From assembly GCA_903875225.1 (NCBI GenBank), contig CAIQVJ010000088.1, positions 62,001-126,000 of the forward strand: a stretch of DNA of 64,000 nucleotides, in the 5' to 3' direction. Shown here piece after piece: positions 44,930 to 53,899 of the stretch; position 1 is the first letter of the stretch, and the number at the start of each line of letters is the position of its first letter. This stretch comes from an uncultured Pseudomonadota bacterium (GTDB taxonomy: Bacteria; Myxococcota_A; UBA796; SXON01). The notes under the pieces were generated by a model. The model ran no database searches. It saw nothing but the letters and a program-made list of their open reading frames with translations, and was not told where the DNA came from. Position numbers and translations under genes: made by a program.

Positions 44930-46111
44930 ATGCAAGCTCGCATCATCATCGTCGCCGCATTCCTGCTCGCCGTCGCCGCCATCGTCGCTTTCACCGTGTT
45001 CGGGGGCGGATCGTCGAAGGACGCACCGCCAGTCGTGGATGGAAAGTCGCCCTCTGACCCGAGCGCGACCCAGATCTCGATGTTGTACAGCACCGAGAAG
45101 AAGGAGTGGATCGAGGCTGCGAAGGCAAAGTTCGCGGTCGACCACCCCGAGATCGACGTGCAGCTCGAGGGCCTGGGCTCGCTGGCCGCTGAGCAGGCCA
45201 TCCTCGACGGCAAGAAGAAGCCCACCGTCTGGAGCCCTGCCGACTCGCTGGTGCTCGGCATGCTCGTGAGCGACTGGGACGTGCGCTACCACACGCCCAT
45301 CGTCGGCTCGGGTGCCGATGCCCCGCAGCCGCTGCTCATCTCGCCGTTGGTGTTCGCCGTGTGGCAGGACCGCGCGGACGTGCTGAAGAAGAACAGCGGC
45401 GGCGCCGGGCTTTCGTGGAAGTCCATCCACACGGCCGTCGTCTCCAACCAGGGCTGGCCGGCTGTTGGCGGGAAGTCGGAGTGGGGCTTCGTGAAGCTGG
45501 GGCACACGGACCCGACGCAGTCGAATTCGGGCATTCAAGCGCTGCTGTTGATGACGATGGAGTACTACGGGAAGACGACGGGCCTCACGGTCGACGACAT
45601 CCTCAACCCGGACTACCAGAAGTTCATCTCGGGGCTGGAGGGCGGCGTGCCCAGGTTCGAGAGCTCCACCGGCACGTTCATGACCGACATGGTGCGCTTT
45701 GGACCGAGCAAGTACGACATCGCGGTCGTGTACGAGAACCTCGCCATCAGCCAGCTTGCGAACGCGCAGGGCCGCTGGGGAAACCTCGTCGTCGAATACC
45801 CGCAGACCACGCTGTGGAGCGATCATCCGGCGGTCCTGATGACCGGCGACTGGGTCACCCCGGCGCAGACCGCCGCCGCGCGCACGTGGATCGCGTTCCT
45901 GGAGAGCCGCCCGATGCAGGAACAGGCGCTCACATGGGGTTTCCGCCCCGCCGACCCGGGCGTGCCGCTCAAGACGAACGACCCGAACAACCCGTTCACG
46001 AAGTACGCGGCGCAGGGCGTCAGGGTCGAGATCCCGCCCGTCGCGAGCCCGCCTGACGCGCCGGTGGTCCAGAACCTGCTGACGATGTGGACGCGGGTGG
46101 TGAAGAAGTAG
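44930..46111 (+). CDS. Membrane-anchored solute-binding protein, paralogue of the vWA-fusion N-domain
   Basis: 393 residues. A single N-terminal transmembrane anchor (QARIIIVAAFLLAVAAIVAF) has no lipobox and no cleavage site. A short Gly/Ser/Pro linker leads to a full type-2 solute-binding domain. Matching landmarks with the vWA-fusion gene two positions upstream are YSTEKKEWIEAAKAKF, SEWGFVKLGHTDPTQSNSG, IAVVYENLAISQL, WSDHPAVLMTGDWV and LTWGFRPADPG. Duplicate binding domains on the same operon, one with and one without vWA, suggest a heteromeric sensor or chaperone rather than an importer. It converges on the HhH/NuiA lipoprotein gene with a 14-base gap. Confidence 0.9.
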   Translation: MQARIIIVAAFLLAVAAIVAFTVFGGGSSKDAPPVVDGKSPSDPSATQISMLYSTEKKEWIEAAKAKFAVDHPEIDVQLEGLGSLAAEQAILDGKKKPTVWSPADSLVLGMLVSDWDVRYHTPIVGSGADAPQPLLISPLVFAVWQDRADVLKKNSGGAGLSWKSIHTAVVSNQGWPAVGGKSEWGFVKLGHTDPTQSNSGIQALLLMTMEYYGKTTGLTVDDILNPDYQKFISGLEGGVPRFESSTGTFMTDMVRFGPSKYDIAVVYENLAISQLANAQGRWGNLVVEYPQTTLWSDHPAVLMTGDWVTPAQTAAARTWIAFLESRPMQEQALTWGFRPADPGVPLKTNDPNNPFTKYAAQGVRVEIPPVASPPDAPVVQNLLTMWTRVVKK

Positions 46112-46125
46112 CTGGGTGCCGGTCG

Positions 46126-47193
46126 CTAGGTCTCTATGGAGACCGTGCTGAAGCCCACGAGATCGCCGTCTGCCGTGACGCCCACCACGAACACGTCGAT
46201 GTCGCCGGAGAGACCGCTGTAGCGGTCCGCGCGCCCGAACCGCCAGACCGTGACGGATTCGAGCTGATCGTCGAACACGGCGCGCAGGGCCTGCCACTTC
46301 GGGGCGTCGGCGCGGTTGGTGTCCTCCCACCAGTCCTGCGGGACCGTGTAGCGGTCGAACATCGAGGACATGGTGCTCGCCTCTACCGCCCGATCCGCGA
46401 GCGCCAGGGTGTCCGGCCGCGCAACGTAGGCCGAGGCCAGGACCGACTCGACGTTGGCGATCGTGAGCGTCGTCGACGACGGCGACGGGATCTGCCAGAC
46501 GAGCAGCGGGTAGTCGGACTCGGAGGTGTACCAGAGCCCCGAGACGTCTGCGGTGAGTGCGGCCACGGCGTCCGTCGTGTGGAGCGTCGTCGCAGGTTCA
46601 GCGTCCACCCAGTCCTTGAGATCGTTCAGGGCGGCAGCGCCGACGTACTTGACGGCAGCGACCTGCTCGAGCGTCGCGTAGGTGCGGCCGGCGACGATGT
46701 TCGTGGCCGCCCGGCTGTCGAGCCCGACGTCCACGTCGAGCGTCGTGACGGACGCGGTGTTGGCCAACTCCACGATCGCATCGGCCTCGGCGTCGGTGAA
46801 CGTCACGGTCTCGATGGTGCCATAGGTGTCGTCCACGGGGCTCACCCAGCCGTTCGCCTGGGCGTAGGCCAGCAATGCCGCCAGCGCGGAATCACCGACA
46901 TACGAGACGGCGTCCACCTCGGCGATGGTGTCGTACAGGTCGTCGTCCGAGGTGCCGGGAGCGGCATCTGCGCCGTCGCGATGTGCGATGAGGTTCGTGG
47001 CAGCGCGCTTGTCGAGGGCCGCATCGATGTCGAGCAGCGTGAACGTCGTGGAGCGCGCGTTGAGCATCGCGAGCACACCGAGCGCCTCGGGCGAGCCCTC
47101 CGGGATCGCGCTGATCGCCAGGACTCCGGTCTCCTCGTCGTTCGGGGCGCGCTCGGCGCAGCCGGGAGACAGGACCAGAAGGGAGAGCAGCAT
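46126..47193 (-). CDS. Lipoprotein with helix-hairpin-helix repeats and NuiA-like domain
   Basis: A 355-residue protein starting MLLSLLVLSPGCAERA, with lipobox SPGC and Cys12 lipidated. Two repeats (about 45-117 and 148-197) share the pattern LDxxAALDKRAATNLIAHRDG, then AEVDAVSYVGDSALAAL. These look like helix-hairpin-helix or ComEA-type modules, the kind that contact DNA backbone. Residues about 215-355 match the nuclease A inhibitor (NuiA-like) fold, with the diagnostic SESDYP (224-229), VWRFGRADRYSGLSG and a C-terminal GDLVGFSTVSIET. NuiA proteins inhibit a sugar-non-specific nuclease. A lipoprotein carrying both domains could protect extracellular DNA or the cell surface. This combination is unusual. 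Confidence 0.8.
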   Translation of the reverse strand: MLLSLLVLSPGCAERAPNDEETGVLAISAIPEGSPEALGVLAMLNARSTTFTLLDIDAALDKRAATNLIAHRDGADAAPGTSDDDLYDTIAEVDAVSYVGDSALAALLAYAQANGWVSPVDDTYGTIETVTFTDAEADAIVELANTASVTTLDVDVGLDSRAATNIVAGRTYATLEQVAAVKYVGAAALNDLKDWVDAEPATTLHTTDAVAALTADVSGLWYTSESDYPLLVWQIPSPSSTTLTIANVESVLASAYVARPDTLALADRAVEASTMSSMFDRYTVPQDWWEDTNRADAPKWQALRAVFDDQLESVTVWRFGRADRYSGLSGDIDVFVVGVTADGDLVGFSTVSIET

Positions 47194-47258
47194 GGGAGCA
47201 CCTGGGCGGGACGCGGGCTAACGCGCGCCCGCGGCGCGTCGCATGTGGATCCCGCTCA

Positions 47259-48950
47259 TCAGCGCAGGGGCAGGTAGAACCCCGCGAAGAACGCCTCCTG
47301 GATCTCCTGGGACGGGGTCGTCACCCAGAGACCCATCGTGCACAACGACGTCTCGCCGTCGGGGACGTCGCCGCCCGCGCGCTCGGCGGTGTACAGCGTC
47401 CACCCCTGGCCGGAGCCCGACGGCTCGAAGTGGAGCGCGTCGGGGTCGAGCACCGCGCGGCCGTGCCACTCGCGTGACAGCGACCCGTGCGGGGCGGGTG
47501 TGCCATCGCGCACCGCCACCACGAACCCGATCGCCTCGGTGCCACCCGGGCAACGGGTGGAGAGGATGTTCTCGGGCGCGGACGCCGTGAGCGTCGTGGC
47601 ACGAGCCACGAACCGGCCGCCACCTTTCTGGTCGATGCTCCGCTTGACCTCGGCCCCGACCCCGTCGAGGTCGAGATCGTACGCGACTGACGGTCCTGCT
47701 ACGGGCTGTTCGGCCGTCGGCCCCCCCGCGATGAGCCCGTGGGCATGGTACCAGGCTTCGTCCGGCACGAACGGCGGCGCCTCGCCTCCGAAGGCGATCG
47801 TCTCGTGCGCGCCGTTCGGCCCCGTGAACTGGTGGACGCCAAACGGCGCGCCATCGTTGTGGCCCCACGACCCCGACTCGGTCCAGGGGCCGGACAGCGT
47901 GGCGGCGGTGGTGTTCAGGCACTGTGCGCAGCCCGGGTGGTACGAGGACGGGTCGACGAGACCAAACGTGCGCACTGCGGGCCCGTCGATGATCAAAGAC
48001 CCCGCGAGGGTCGCGCCCTGGCTCGCGGCGACGGAGTAGGTTCCTGGGCGGCCGGCGACATCCAACCCGACCCACACCCCTGAACCGGTCGGGCTGCCCC
48101 TGAACCATTCGCCTTCCCAGTCCCCGCCGACGGCCCGGGTGAGCTTGCCCCTCCCGTCGTACAGGAAGCTGTCGCAGTCCCCCCGGGCGCTCCCTTCGTA
48201 GCGGGTGCCATCGGGGCAGGTCTCCACGCCCTCGAACCGGTAGGGCGCCCATGTGGCTCCCCACACCTCGGGTGTGACGGTGCCCGTCCACGTGCAGCCG
48301 CGCGTGAACGTGCCCTTCCCAGAGGGGATCCACCCCTCGACCGGTCCGACCCAGGTGCCGTTCTCCATCGGCATGGTCACGTCGCCGACCAGACGGCCGC
48401 CCTCGAACGTGCCAGTCCACGTGATTCTCCCGAGGGTCACCGTGCCCGGGCCATTCTCGCAGTCCCCCGAGGTGCACCAGGGCCTGATGTCGCCCGAGGG
48501 CCCGCGCGGGAGGTACAGGTTCTTGTAGTCGGCCCCCGACCAGATCGTGACGACGGCGGACGTGCCGCCGGGCCCGTCGAGGATCGCCTCGGCACGGGCG
48601 AGAGTTTCCTTCGTCGCCCCGGCCCGCGGGGTCTGGAACACCAGAGCGGGCTCGCCGTACAGGGGGCCGACGGAGACGATGCGCTGCCCGGGAGCGAGCC
48701 CCGCGATCTCGGCCGACGACCCCGGCGTCACCCGGGCGACGAAGATGCACTTCGTGGAGTCCCCCTGCTCACACGGCGCGAGCTTGAGCGTCAGCCCCGT
48801 CCCCGCAATGCCGCCGTGGGTCTGGGCGAACGCGGGCGCGCCGCTGGAGGCCAGGGCCAGCAGCGCGAGCCCAGCGAGCGTCGATGCCAGAGTGCGACCC
48901 GATTCGGCTCTCGAGGTCGGGGACCCGCCCCGGCGGGGAGCAGGCCGCAT
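47259..48950 (-). CDS. Secreted PDZ-MORN protein
   Basis: 563 residues with a signal peptide (ending APAFAQ at about 43). A PDZ-like domain is at about 50-95 (FVARVTPGSSAEIAGLAPGQ, then RIVSVGPLYG). Six or more MORN-type repeats follow at about 150-300: WTGTFEGGRLVGDVTMPMEN, GKGTFTRGCTWTGTV, RYEGSARGDCD and DWEGEWFRGSPTGSGVW. The C-terminal half is beta-rich with a few cysteines and no recognised domain; it ends FFAGFYLPLR. MORN repeats bind lipid or act as structural scaffolds, and PDZ domains bind C-termini. Exported combinations are uncommon. A start seven codons upstream is possible. Confidence 0.82.
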   Translation of the reverse strand: MRPAPRRGGSPTSRAESGRTLASTLAGLALLALASSGAPAFAQTHGGIAGTGLTLKLAPCEQGDSTKCIFVARVTPGSSAEIAGLAPGQRIVSVGPLYGEPALVFQTPRAGATKETLARAEAILDGPGGTSAVVTIWSGADYKNLYLPRGPSGDIRPWCTSGDCENGPGTVTLGRITWTGTFEGGRLVGDVTMPMENGTWVGPVEGWIPSGKGTFTRGCTWTGTVTPEVWGATWAPYRFEGVETCPDGTRYEGSARGDCDSFLYDGRGKLTRAVGGDWEGEWFRGSPTGSGVWVGLDVAGRPGTYSVAASQGATLAGSLIIDGPAVRTFGLVDPSSYHPGCAQCLNTTAATLSGPWTESGSWGHNDGAPFGVHQFTGPNGAHETIAFGGEAPPFVPDEAWYHAHGLIAGGPTAEQPVAGPSVAYDLDLDGVGAEVKRSIDQKGGGRFVARATTLTASAPENILSTRCPGGTEAIGFVVAVRDGTPAPHGSLSREWHGRAVLDPDALHFEPSGSGQGWTLYTAERAGGDVPDGETSLCTMGLWVTTPSQEIQEAFFAGFYLPLR

Positions 48951-49159
48951 GTGCGGGGGATCTTGGAGCACGTCGGGCAGGGTACACCTCGCCGCCCCCG
49001 CGCCGCAACCCCTGCGACGGCTTGGGAACTCGCGCGTTCACGGCGCGACCCGAGGGACCTGGGCCGCTCGCCACCCCCTCGGCTACGCACTCCGCGTGAC
49101 ATCGCCGGCCGCTTTCGATCCCCGCCGCCCACGAAGCGCTTCACGGGCCGGGGTCGGAT

Positions 49160-50191
49160 TCAGGGAGTCACGACATTCACCCGGTAGCTCCCGAAATTCA
49201 CTCCACCGCGTTCATCGCGCAGCACGACCCCGAGCCACACTTCTCCCGCTGTGCCTGGCGCTGCCCAGCCGTTCGTCAACCCGGTTCCCTCGTCGTCCCC
49301 CGAGCGGCCGTTTCTCGCCTCGTCGAAGGTGCCGGCGGTGGCGAACCAGGTCGCGGAGATCGCTTCGCGCCGCGTGTCGAGGACCTTCGTGCCCACGTCG
49401 TACACCACATACGTCTCGGCCCCGCCGCAGCCCACGGGCGTCGTACAGTCCTCGGGGCAGACCGCGAGATCCTCATCCGCCGAGCAGACGCCATCGCCGC
49501 ACACCCCCGTCTCCGGGCAGGTCGGCCAGGAGACCGCAAGTGTCATCTCAGCTCCGGCGCTGACCGTTGGCGGATCGGAACCAGCGCCGAGGGGGGTCGA
49601 GGGACCGCCGTCTTCCGTGGTCGTCACCGTGGCGATCTGCGGGTTCTCGTTGTCGTGGTAGGCGCTGTTCCACGCCGTGTAGGTCTCCTGCGTGACGTTC
49701 GCCAGGCCACACCGAAGGCGGGCCGAGACCAGAGTGCTGGGAGTGTCCCCCTCGAAGCCGACGATGGGCTGGTAGAACCCGCCGGTGAAGTCCGGGTCGG
49801 TCGGGCGTCCGGCACTGGTGCCGTCCGTCGATGGGGGAGGGTTCGGGCCAAACAGGCTGCATCCGTCCGCCGGCAGGACGCCCGACACCGTGAGCCCTGC
49901 GCCGATCGGCTCGAGATCGCCGGAGCCCGCGACGAGGCAGCTCTCCGCGACCGGACCCAGCTCGGCGAGCGGCCGGGGCGTCACGCAGAACGACCAGTCC
50001 ACCGGCGCTTCGTCGAGGGCGCCGGATGAATCCGCGTAGAGCGCGGTCAAGGCGATGTCCTCGCCCGCCTCGGCCTCCGGTGGGTCCACACGAACGGCGA
50101 GCACACGGGGCTCCGTGACGTAGGGCGTGTTGTCTGCGAGGGGGGTCGTGCATCCCCAGTACAGGCTCATGAGCGCAGGCACGAGGGGCAT
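49160..50191 (-). CDS. Lipoprotein partner of TonB-dependent receptor (copy 2)
   Basis: A 343-residue protein starting MPLVPALMSLYWGCTTPL, with lipobox YWGC. The start overlaps the receptor stop as TGATG; an ATG four codons earlier would overlap it further. The mature opening AVRVDPPEAEAGEDIALT matches the lipoprotein after the first receptor. A Cys-rich module (CGDGVCSADEDLAVCPEDC) resembles small disulfide knots seen in myxobacterial secreted proteins. The C-terminal domain is beta-rich (GEVWLGVVLRDERGGVNFGS). It is the last gene of the nine-gene operon. The conserved order receptor then lipoprotein, both times with overlapping codons, suggests the two form a complex at the outer membrane. 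Confidence 0.82.
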   Translation of the reverse strand: MPLVPALMSLYWGCTTPLADNTPYVTEPRVLAVRVDPPEAEAGEDIALTALYADSSGALDEAPVDWSFCVTPRPLAELGPVAESCLVAGSGDLEPIGAGLTVSGVLPADGCSLFGPNPPPSTDGTSAGRPTDPDFTGGFYQPIVGFEGDTPSTLVSARLRCGLANVTQETYTAWNSAYHDNENPQIATVTTTEDGGPSTPLGAGSDPPTVSAGAEMTLAVSWPTCPETGVCGDGVCSADEDLAVCPEDCTTPVGCGGAETYVVYDVGTKVLDTRREAISATWFATAGTFDEARNGRSGDDEGTGLTNGWAAPGTAGEVWLGVVLRDERGGVNFGSYRVNVVTP

Positions 50192-52794
50192 CACAGGCTC
50201 CACCGGAGGCCGAGGACCGGGAGGACCGGAAGGCCCGCGATGGCGCCCCGCTCCGTGTAGTCGCTCGAGTAGATGTACTCCTCGACGTTGACCTGGTCCG
50301 TCACGTTCTGGACTTCGAACGAGAGCTCGAGCTTCGACACCGTGGCAGCGGAGACCCGGATGTCGAACGTCCGCGCGATTCGGGCATCGGCCTGGAAGAA
50401 CGTGGGTAACCGGATGTCGTTCTGCCCGCCGAACAGCGGCAGGTAGAGGTCGCGGCGGTCGTCGTAGTAGGCGCCGGTCACCGAGGACCGGGGGTACCCC
50501 GTCGCGACCCGCGCCCGGAGCCCCGCCTCGAAACCGAAGGGCAGCTGATAGCCGGCCAGCGCCGTCAGCACGTGCCGCTGGTCGTAGTCCGATGGCCTCC
50601 AGGCCTCCCCGGGAGCGTCCTGGCGTTCACTCCAGGCGAGCGTGTAGCTGATCCATCCGAAGAACCCATGCGTAGGGTCGAGGCGCACGAGACCCTGCCC
50701 ACCGTACGTGCGTCCGCTTCCAGAGGGTTCGAGCGCCTCCGCGAGCGCCGGCGCCTCCGATTGGCTCCGCATCGCGAGTTGATCCGACGTCGTGTAGAAC
50801 CCGGTGAGCTCGATCGACAGCGGCGGCGTAGGCCGCAGGGCGGTGCCGAGCACGTAGTGGGTGCCTCGCGTGCTGGGCAGCGTGGGGTTGCCGAACGAAG
50901 CCGAGAGGTCGGCGGCGGCAGGCTGAGCGCTGTACTCTCCCCAGGCCGCTGTCACGGTCCAGGACTCGAGCGGCGTGAAGCGCAGGGCGACTCGCGGCTC
51001 CAGGCGGAGGTCGTTCTCGAACAACCCGTGCGTGGGACTGACGCCGATCTGGGGCTGCGCAAGGCTGATCAGCCGCAGGTTGGGGTCGATGCGCAGGCCC
51101 GGGGTGATGTGGACGCGATCCTTGAGCAACGCCACCTCGGCCTCTGCGTACGCGGCGCTGTTCACCGTGGTGACCGTGAAGGCGTCGGCGGAGATCTGGT
51201 CCGGAGGTGGCTCGCCGAACACGCGGGCGTCCCCCTCGCGGGCCGGAACCGCGACCGAGCCATCCCGCTGGACGTCGGAGCGGGCAACGAGCGCATCGAG
51301 ACCGCCCTCGAGCGTGAGCCACGTCGCGACGCGTGACCGGTAGCTCGCGCGCAGCCCGCCGAGGTCCACCCCGGTGTCGATGTCGGTGACGACCTGCCCG
51401 AAGGTCTCCACCTGGCTCGAGTGGTCCGTGCCCCCGAAGAGCGTGACCGTGGTCGAGCTCCCGTCGCCCACGTCGTGCTGGTACCGCAGGTACAGCCTCT
51501 GGAAGGTGAGCCTCTTGCTCTCGGAGGCCTCCCGGGCCGGGTCTGCGCTCGGGGCGGTGCGCTGGGTCTCATCCGAGGAGAGCAGACCGGTCAGATCGAG
51601 CCTGCCGCCGTCCCGCAGCTTCAGGCCCGCGCGCGCCTGCCCGTCGTAGTAGTGCGGCACCGGAAAGTAGTCCTCGACCCCCGGGTAGAACGTGCTGAGC
51701 AGCGGCCCGACGTATCCCATCCGACCGGCCACCCCCAGGCTGACCGCCTTCGTCACCGGGCCGTGCGCGGAGGCGGATGCATCGAACACGTCGGCCGTGA
51801 TGGCACCGTGCGGCGCATCGTCGAAGGTGTTGGTGGTCGCGGAGACCAACCCCCCGAGCCCCCGCCCATAGGCAGCAGCATAGCCGCCGGGCACCAGCTC
51901 CACGGAGTGGATGAAGTCGGGACCGACCACGGAGCGCAGGCCCCCGTCATGGTACAGGCGGGGCACCGGCACGCCGTCGATGTAGACGCCCGTGTCGTCC
52001 GGCGCAGCGCCCCACACCACGAGCGCGCCGGTTCCCAGCGAAGCACGAGCGACGCCCGGGAGGTTCTCGACGACGCGCAGGACATCGCCGTCGGTGCCGG
52101 GCACCCGCCTCGCCTGCTCGGCCGGGATCTCGGTGGAGATCGCCTGTTTCTTGATCGTGGGCGCGACGACGAGGATCTCCATGTCGTCGGCATCCTCGCC
52201 CACCTCCGCCAGCTCTACCTCGTACACCGTGTCGAGGCGCTCTCCCGCCACGAACGTCTCCTCGGTGGAGAGCGCCGTGAGCCGCTCGCCCTGCAGCGTG
52301 ACCGCCGTGGCGCCGGGCGCGACGTCCGTGAACTCGAAGTGCCCGTCCGCGTCGGTCACCACGCTGCGCCCGTCGGCGAGCGTGACGGTGACGTCGGGGA
52401 GCACCACGTGCTCGAACCGGTCCTTCACGATCCCGGAGAAGATCGCGGTCGTGGGGGCCTCTGCCCGCTCGATGAAGTCGTAGTGGTACAGGATCCGGAT
52501 GCGGGCGGGCTTGCCGTCCACCTCGGCGGGCGAAAACACGAACTGGAGCGCGGCGGCAACTGCGGCAGCGTCGAAGGCCTCCCCCGCGGACTCGTTCACC
52601 GTGGCGTCCTCCACCGTTCCGTCCGCCCGGATGGTGACCGCCAGCACCACCGATCCGGTCTTTCCCGTCTCGGACTCCGGGAAAGGGGCCTCGACGAAGG
52701 TCACGAGCGCAGGCGGCCGCGTGAGCACTCCGGTAGCCGCAGGCGCGGCCAGAGCGACCGGCGCGCACAGCGCTGCCGCCAGGGTGAACAGCAT
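50191..52794 (-). CDS. TonB-dependent outer-membrane receptor with N-terminal TonB-C-like domain (copy 2)
   Basis: 867 residues, same architecture as the first receptor: signal (MLFTLAAALCAPVALAA), TonB-C-like domain (about 35-108, GSVVLAVTIRADGTVEDATV, then RILYHYDF), regulatory beta-sandwich (about 115-200), plug with VVENLPGVARASLGTGALVV and YGRGLGGLVSAT, then a barrel of about 550 residues. Here the gene follows exbB, exbD and tonB directly, with a gap of 9 bases after tonB, so receptor and energiser are co-expressed. The substrate is unknown. The neighbouring PstS-like and OprO/P-like genes and the divergent phosphonate operon point to a phosphorus-containing ligand. Confidence 0.92.
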   Translation of the reverse strand: MLFTLAAALCAPVALAAPAATGVLTRPPALVTFVEAPFPESETGKTGSVVLAVTIRADGTVEDATVNESAGEAFDAAAVAAALQFVFSPAEVDGKPARIRILYHYDFIERAEAPTTAIFSGIVKDRFEHVVLPDVTVTLADGRSVVTDADGHFEFTDVAPGATAVTLQGERLTALSTEETFVAGERLDTVYEVELAEVGEDADDMEILVVAPTIKKQAISTEIPAEQARRVPGTDGDVLRVVENLPGVARASLGTGALVVWGAAPDDTGVYIDGVPVPRLYHDGGLRSVVGPDFIHSVELVPGGYAAAYGRGLGGLVSATTNTFDDAPHGAITADVFDASASAHGPVTKAVSLGVAGRMGYVGPLLSTFYPGVEDYFPVPHYYDGQARAGLKLRDGGRLDLTGLLSSDETQRTAPSADPAREASESKRLTFQRLYLRYQHDVGDGSSTTVTLFGGTDHSSQVETFGQVVTDIDTGVDLGGLRASYRSRVATWLTLEGGLDALVARSDVQRDGSVAVPAREGDARVFGEPPPDQISADAFTVTTVNSAAYAEAEVALLKDRVHITPGLRIDPNLRLISLAQPQIGVSPTHGLFENDLRLEPRVALRFTPLESWTVTAAWGEYSAQPAAADLSASFGNPTLPSTRGTHYVLGTALRPTPPLSIELTGFYTTSDQLAMRSQSEAPALAEALEPSGSGRTYGGQGLVRLDPTHGFFGWISYTLAWSERQDAPGEAWRPSDYDQRHVLTALAGYQLPFGFEAGLRARVATGYPRSSVTGAYYDDRRDLYLPLFGGQNDIRLPTFFQADARIARTFDIRVSAATVSKLELSFEVQNVTDQVNVEEYIYSSDYTERGAIAGLPVLPVLGLRWSL

Positions 52795-52803
52795 CAGTTC
52801 AGC

Positions 52804-53472
52804 TCACAGCGCAAAGCGCACAGCCACGACAAAGGTGGCGGGGACCGCCTTGCCGCACAGGGTGGCGGGGCTGAAGGTCGCGGCCCGGAGGGCGGCGACG
52901 GCCGCTTCGTCCAGCCCGGTCCCAAGCCCGTCGATCACGCGGGCACCCGTGACCTGACCTCTGGCGTCGATGCTCAGCTCCACCCGGACCTTGCCCTCGA
53001 TCCCCGCAGCGCGTGCCTCCTCCGTGTAGCTTGGATGCGGCATGGAGAGGGCCTTCGGCTTGACCTGCTCCTCGCCGCACGAATCCACAGCGGGGGCGGC
53101 GGCTGCGAGCACCTTGTGGGCGACCGTTCGCGGTGCGACCGGCGCAGGGGCTGGTCTGGCGCCGACGGCGACGCCGCCGGGTCCATCGCCGGATCCCATG
53201 GCGAAGCCGAAGTCCGGGGGCGGGGCGGCCACAGGGGCAGCGACGGGGGCAGGAGGCGGAGCAGCGTGGTGGGGCGCCGGCTTGGGCACCGGAGCCGGCT
53301 CCGGCGGCTTCTCGGGCTTCTTCTCCTCTTTCGGCTTGTCGATGGTCTGCATCTCCACGACGATGACCTCCTTGGGCGGCGCGACGTGGATGAGGCTCAA
53401 GGCCGCGGCCCCGAGCACGTGGAGCCCGAAGCTGAAACCATAGACGAGCTGTATTGCCCGGGGGCCAGCCAT
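52804..53472 (-). CDS. tonB: Energy transducer TonB
   Basis: 222 residues from the chosen ATG (MAGPRAIQLVYGFSFGLHVL). A start 11 codons upstream would overlap exbD. An N-terminal transmembrane helix (about 8-28) precedes a Pro/Lys/Glu-rich periplasmic spacer (KPEKPPEPAPVPKPAP, then long Ala/Pro runs to about 115). The C-terminal TonB domain is at about 150-222 (YTEEARAAGIEGKVRVELSI, DARGQVTGARVIDGLG, TFVVAVRFAL). It transmits energy from the ExbB-ExbD motor to outer-membrane receptors. It is 4 bases after exbD and 9 bases before the receptor gene. Confidence 0.95.
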   Translation of the reverse strand: MAGPRAIQLVYGFSFGLHVLGAAALSLIHVAPPKEVIVVEMQTIDKPKEEKKPEKPPEPAPVPKPAPHHAAPPPAPVAAPVAAPPPDFGFAMGSGDGPGGVAVGARPAPAPVAPRTVAHKVLAAAAPAVDSCGEEQVKPKALSMPHPSYTEEARAAGIEGKVRVELSIDARGQVTGARVIDGLGTGLDEAAVAALRAATFSPATLCGKAVPATFVVAVRFAL

Positions 53473-53476
53473 GGCG

Positions 53477-53899
53477 CTAGTCCGCCCGCTCGACGGCGAT
53501 GGCAAAATGGGTGATCCCGGCGCCCTTGGCCAGGTCGAGCACGTGCACCACCTTGCCGTGCTGTGCCTTGGTGTCGCCGCTCACGACCACGTTGGTCTCG
53601 GGGTTGTCGGCCATGGCCGCCGCGAGGTTCTTCACGAGGTCGGGCTCGGAGACGGGCTTGTCGTTCCAGCCGTAGGCCCCATCGGCGGCGATGGTCACGA
53701 TCGCGACGGAGGGGGTGGCCCTGTCGCCGTTCGCGGCCTTGGGCAGATCGACGTTCATCGTCTGGGAGACGATGAAGTTCGCCGACACCATCATGATCAC
53801 CAAGAGGACCAGCATGATGTCCACCATGGGGGTCACGTTGATCCCGACGATGGTGCTGCGGCCACGGCCGCGCGCAGAAGCGGTGGCGGCCACGGTCAA
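53477..53899 (-). CDS. exbD: ExbD/TolR-family biopolymer transport protein
   Basis: 140 residues from a TTG that overlaps the exbB stop; a GTG two codons later is equally plausible. The hallmark is VTPMVDIMLVLLVIMMV, an N-terminal transmembrane helix starting with the proton-pathway Asp (VTPMVDI). A periplasmic domain ends with TKAQHGKVVHVLDLAKGAGI. With ExbB it forms the proton-driven motor that energises TonB. The spacing to the neighbours (overlap with exbB, 4 bases to tonB) shows a single operon. Confidence 0.95.
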   Translation of the reverse strand: MTVAATASARGRGRSTIVGINVTPMVDIMLVLLVIMMVSANFIVSQTMNVDLPKAANGDRATPSVAIVTIAADGAYGWNDKPVSEPDLVKNLAAAMADNPETNVVVSGDTKAQHGKVVHVLDLAKGAGITHFAIAVERAD

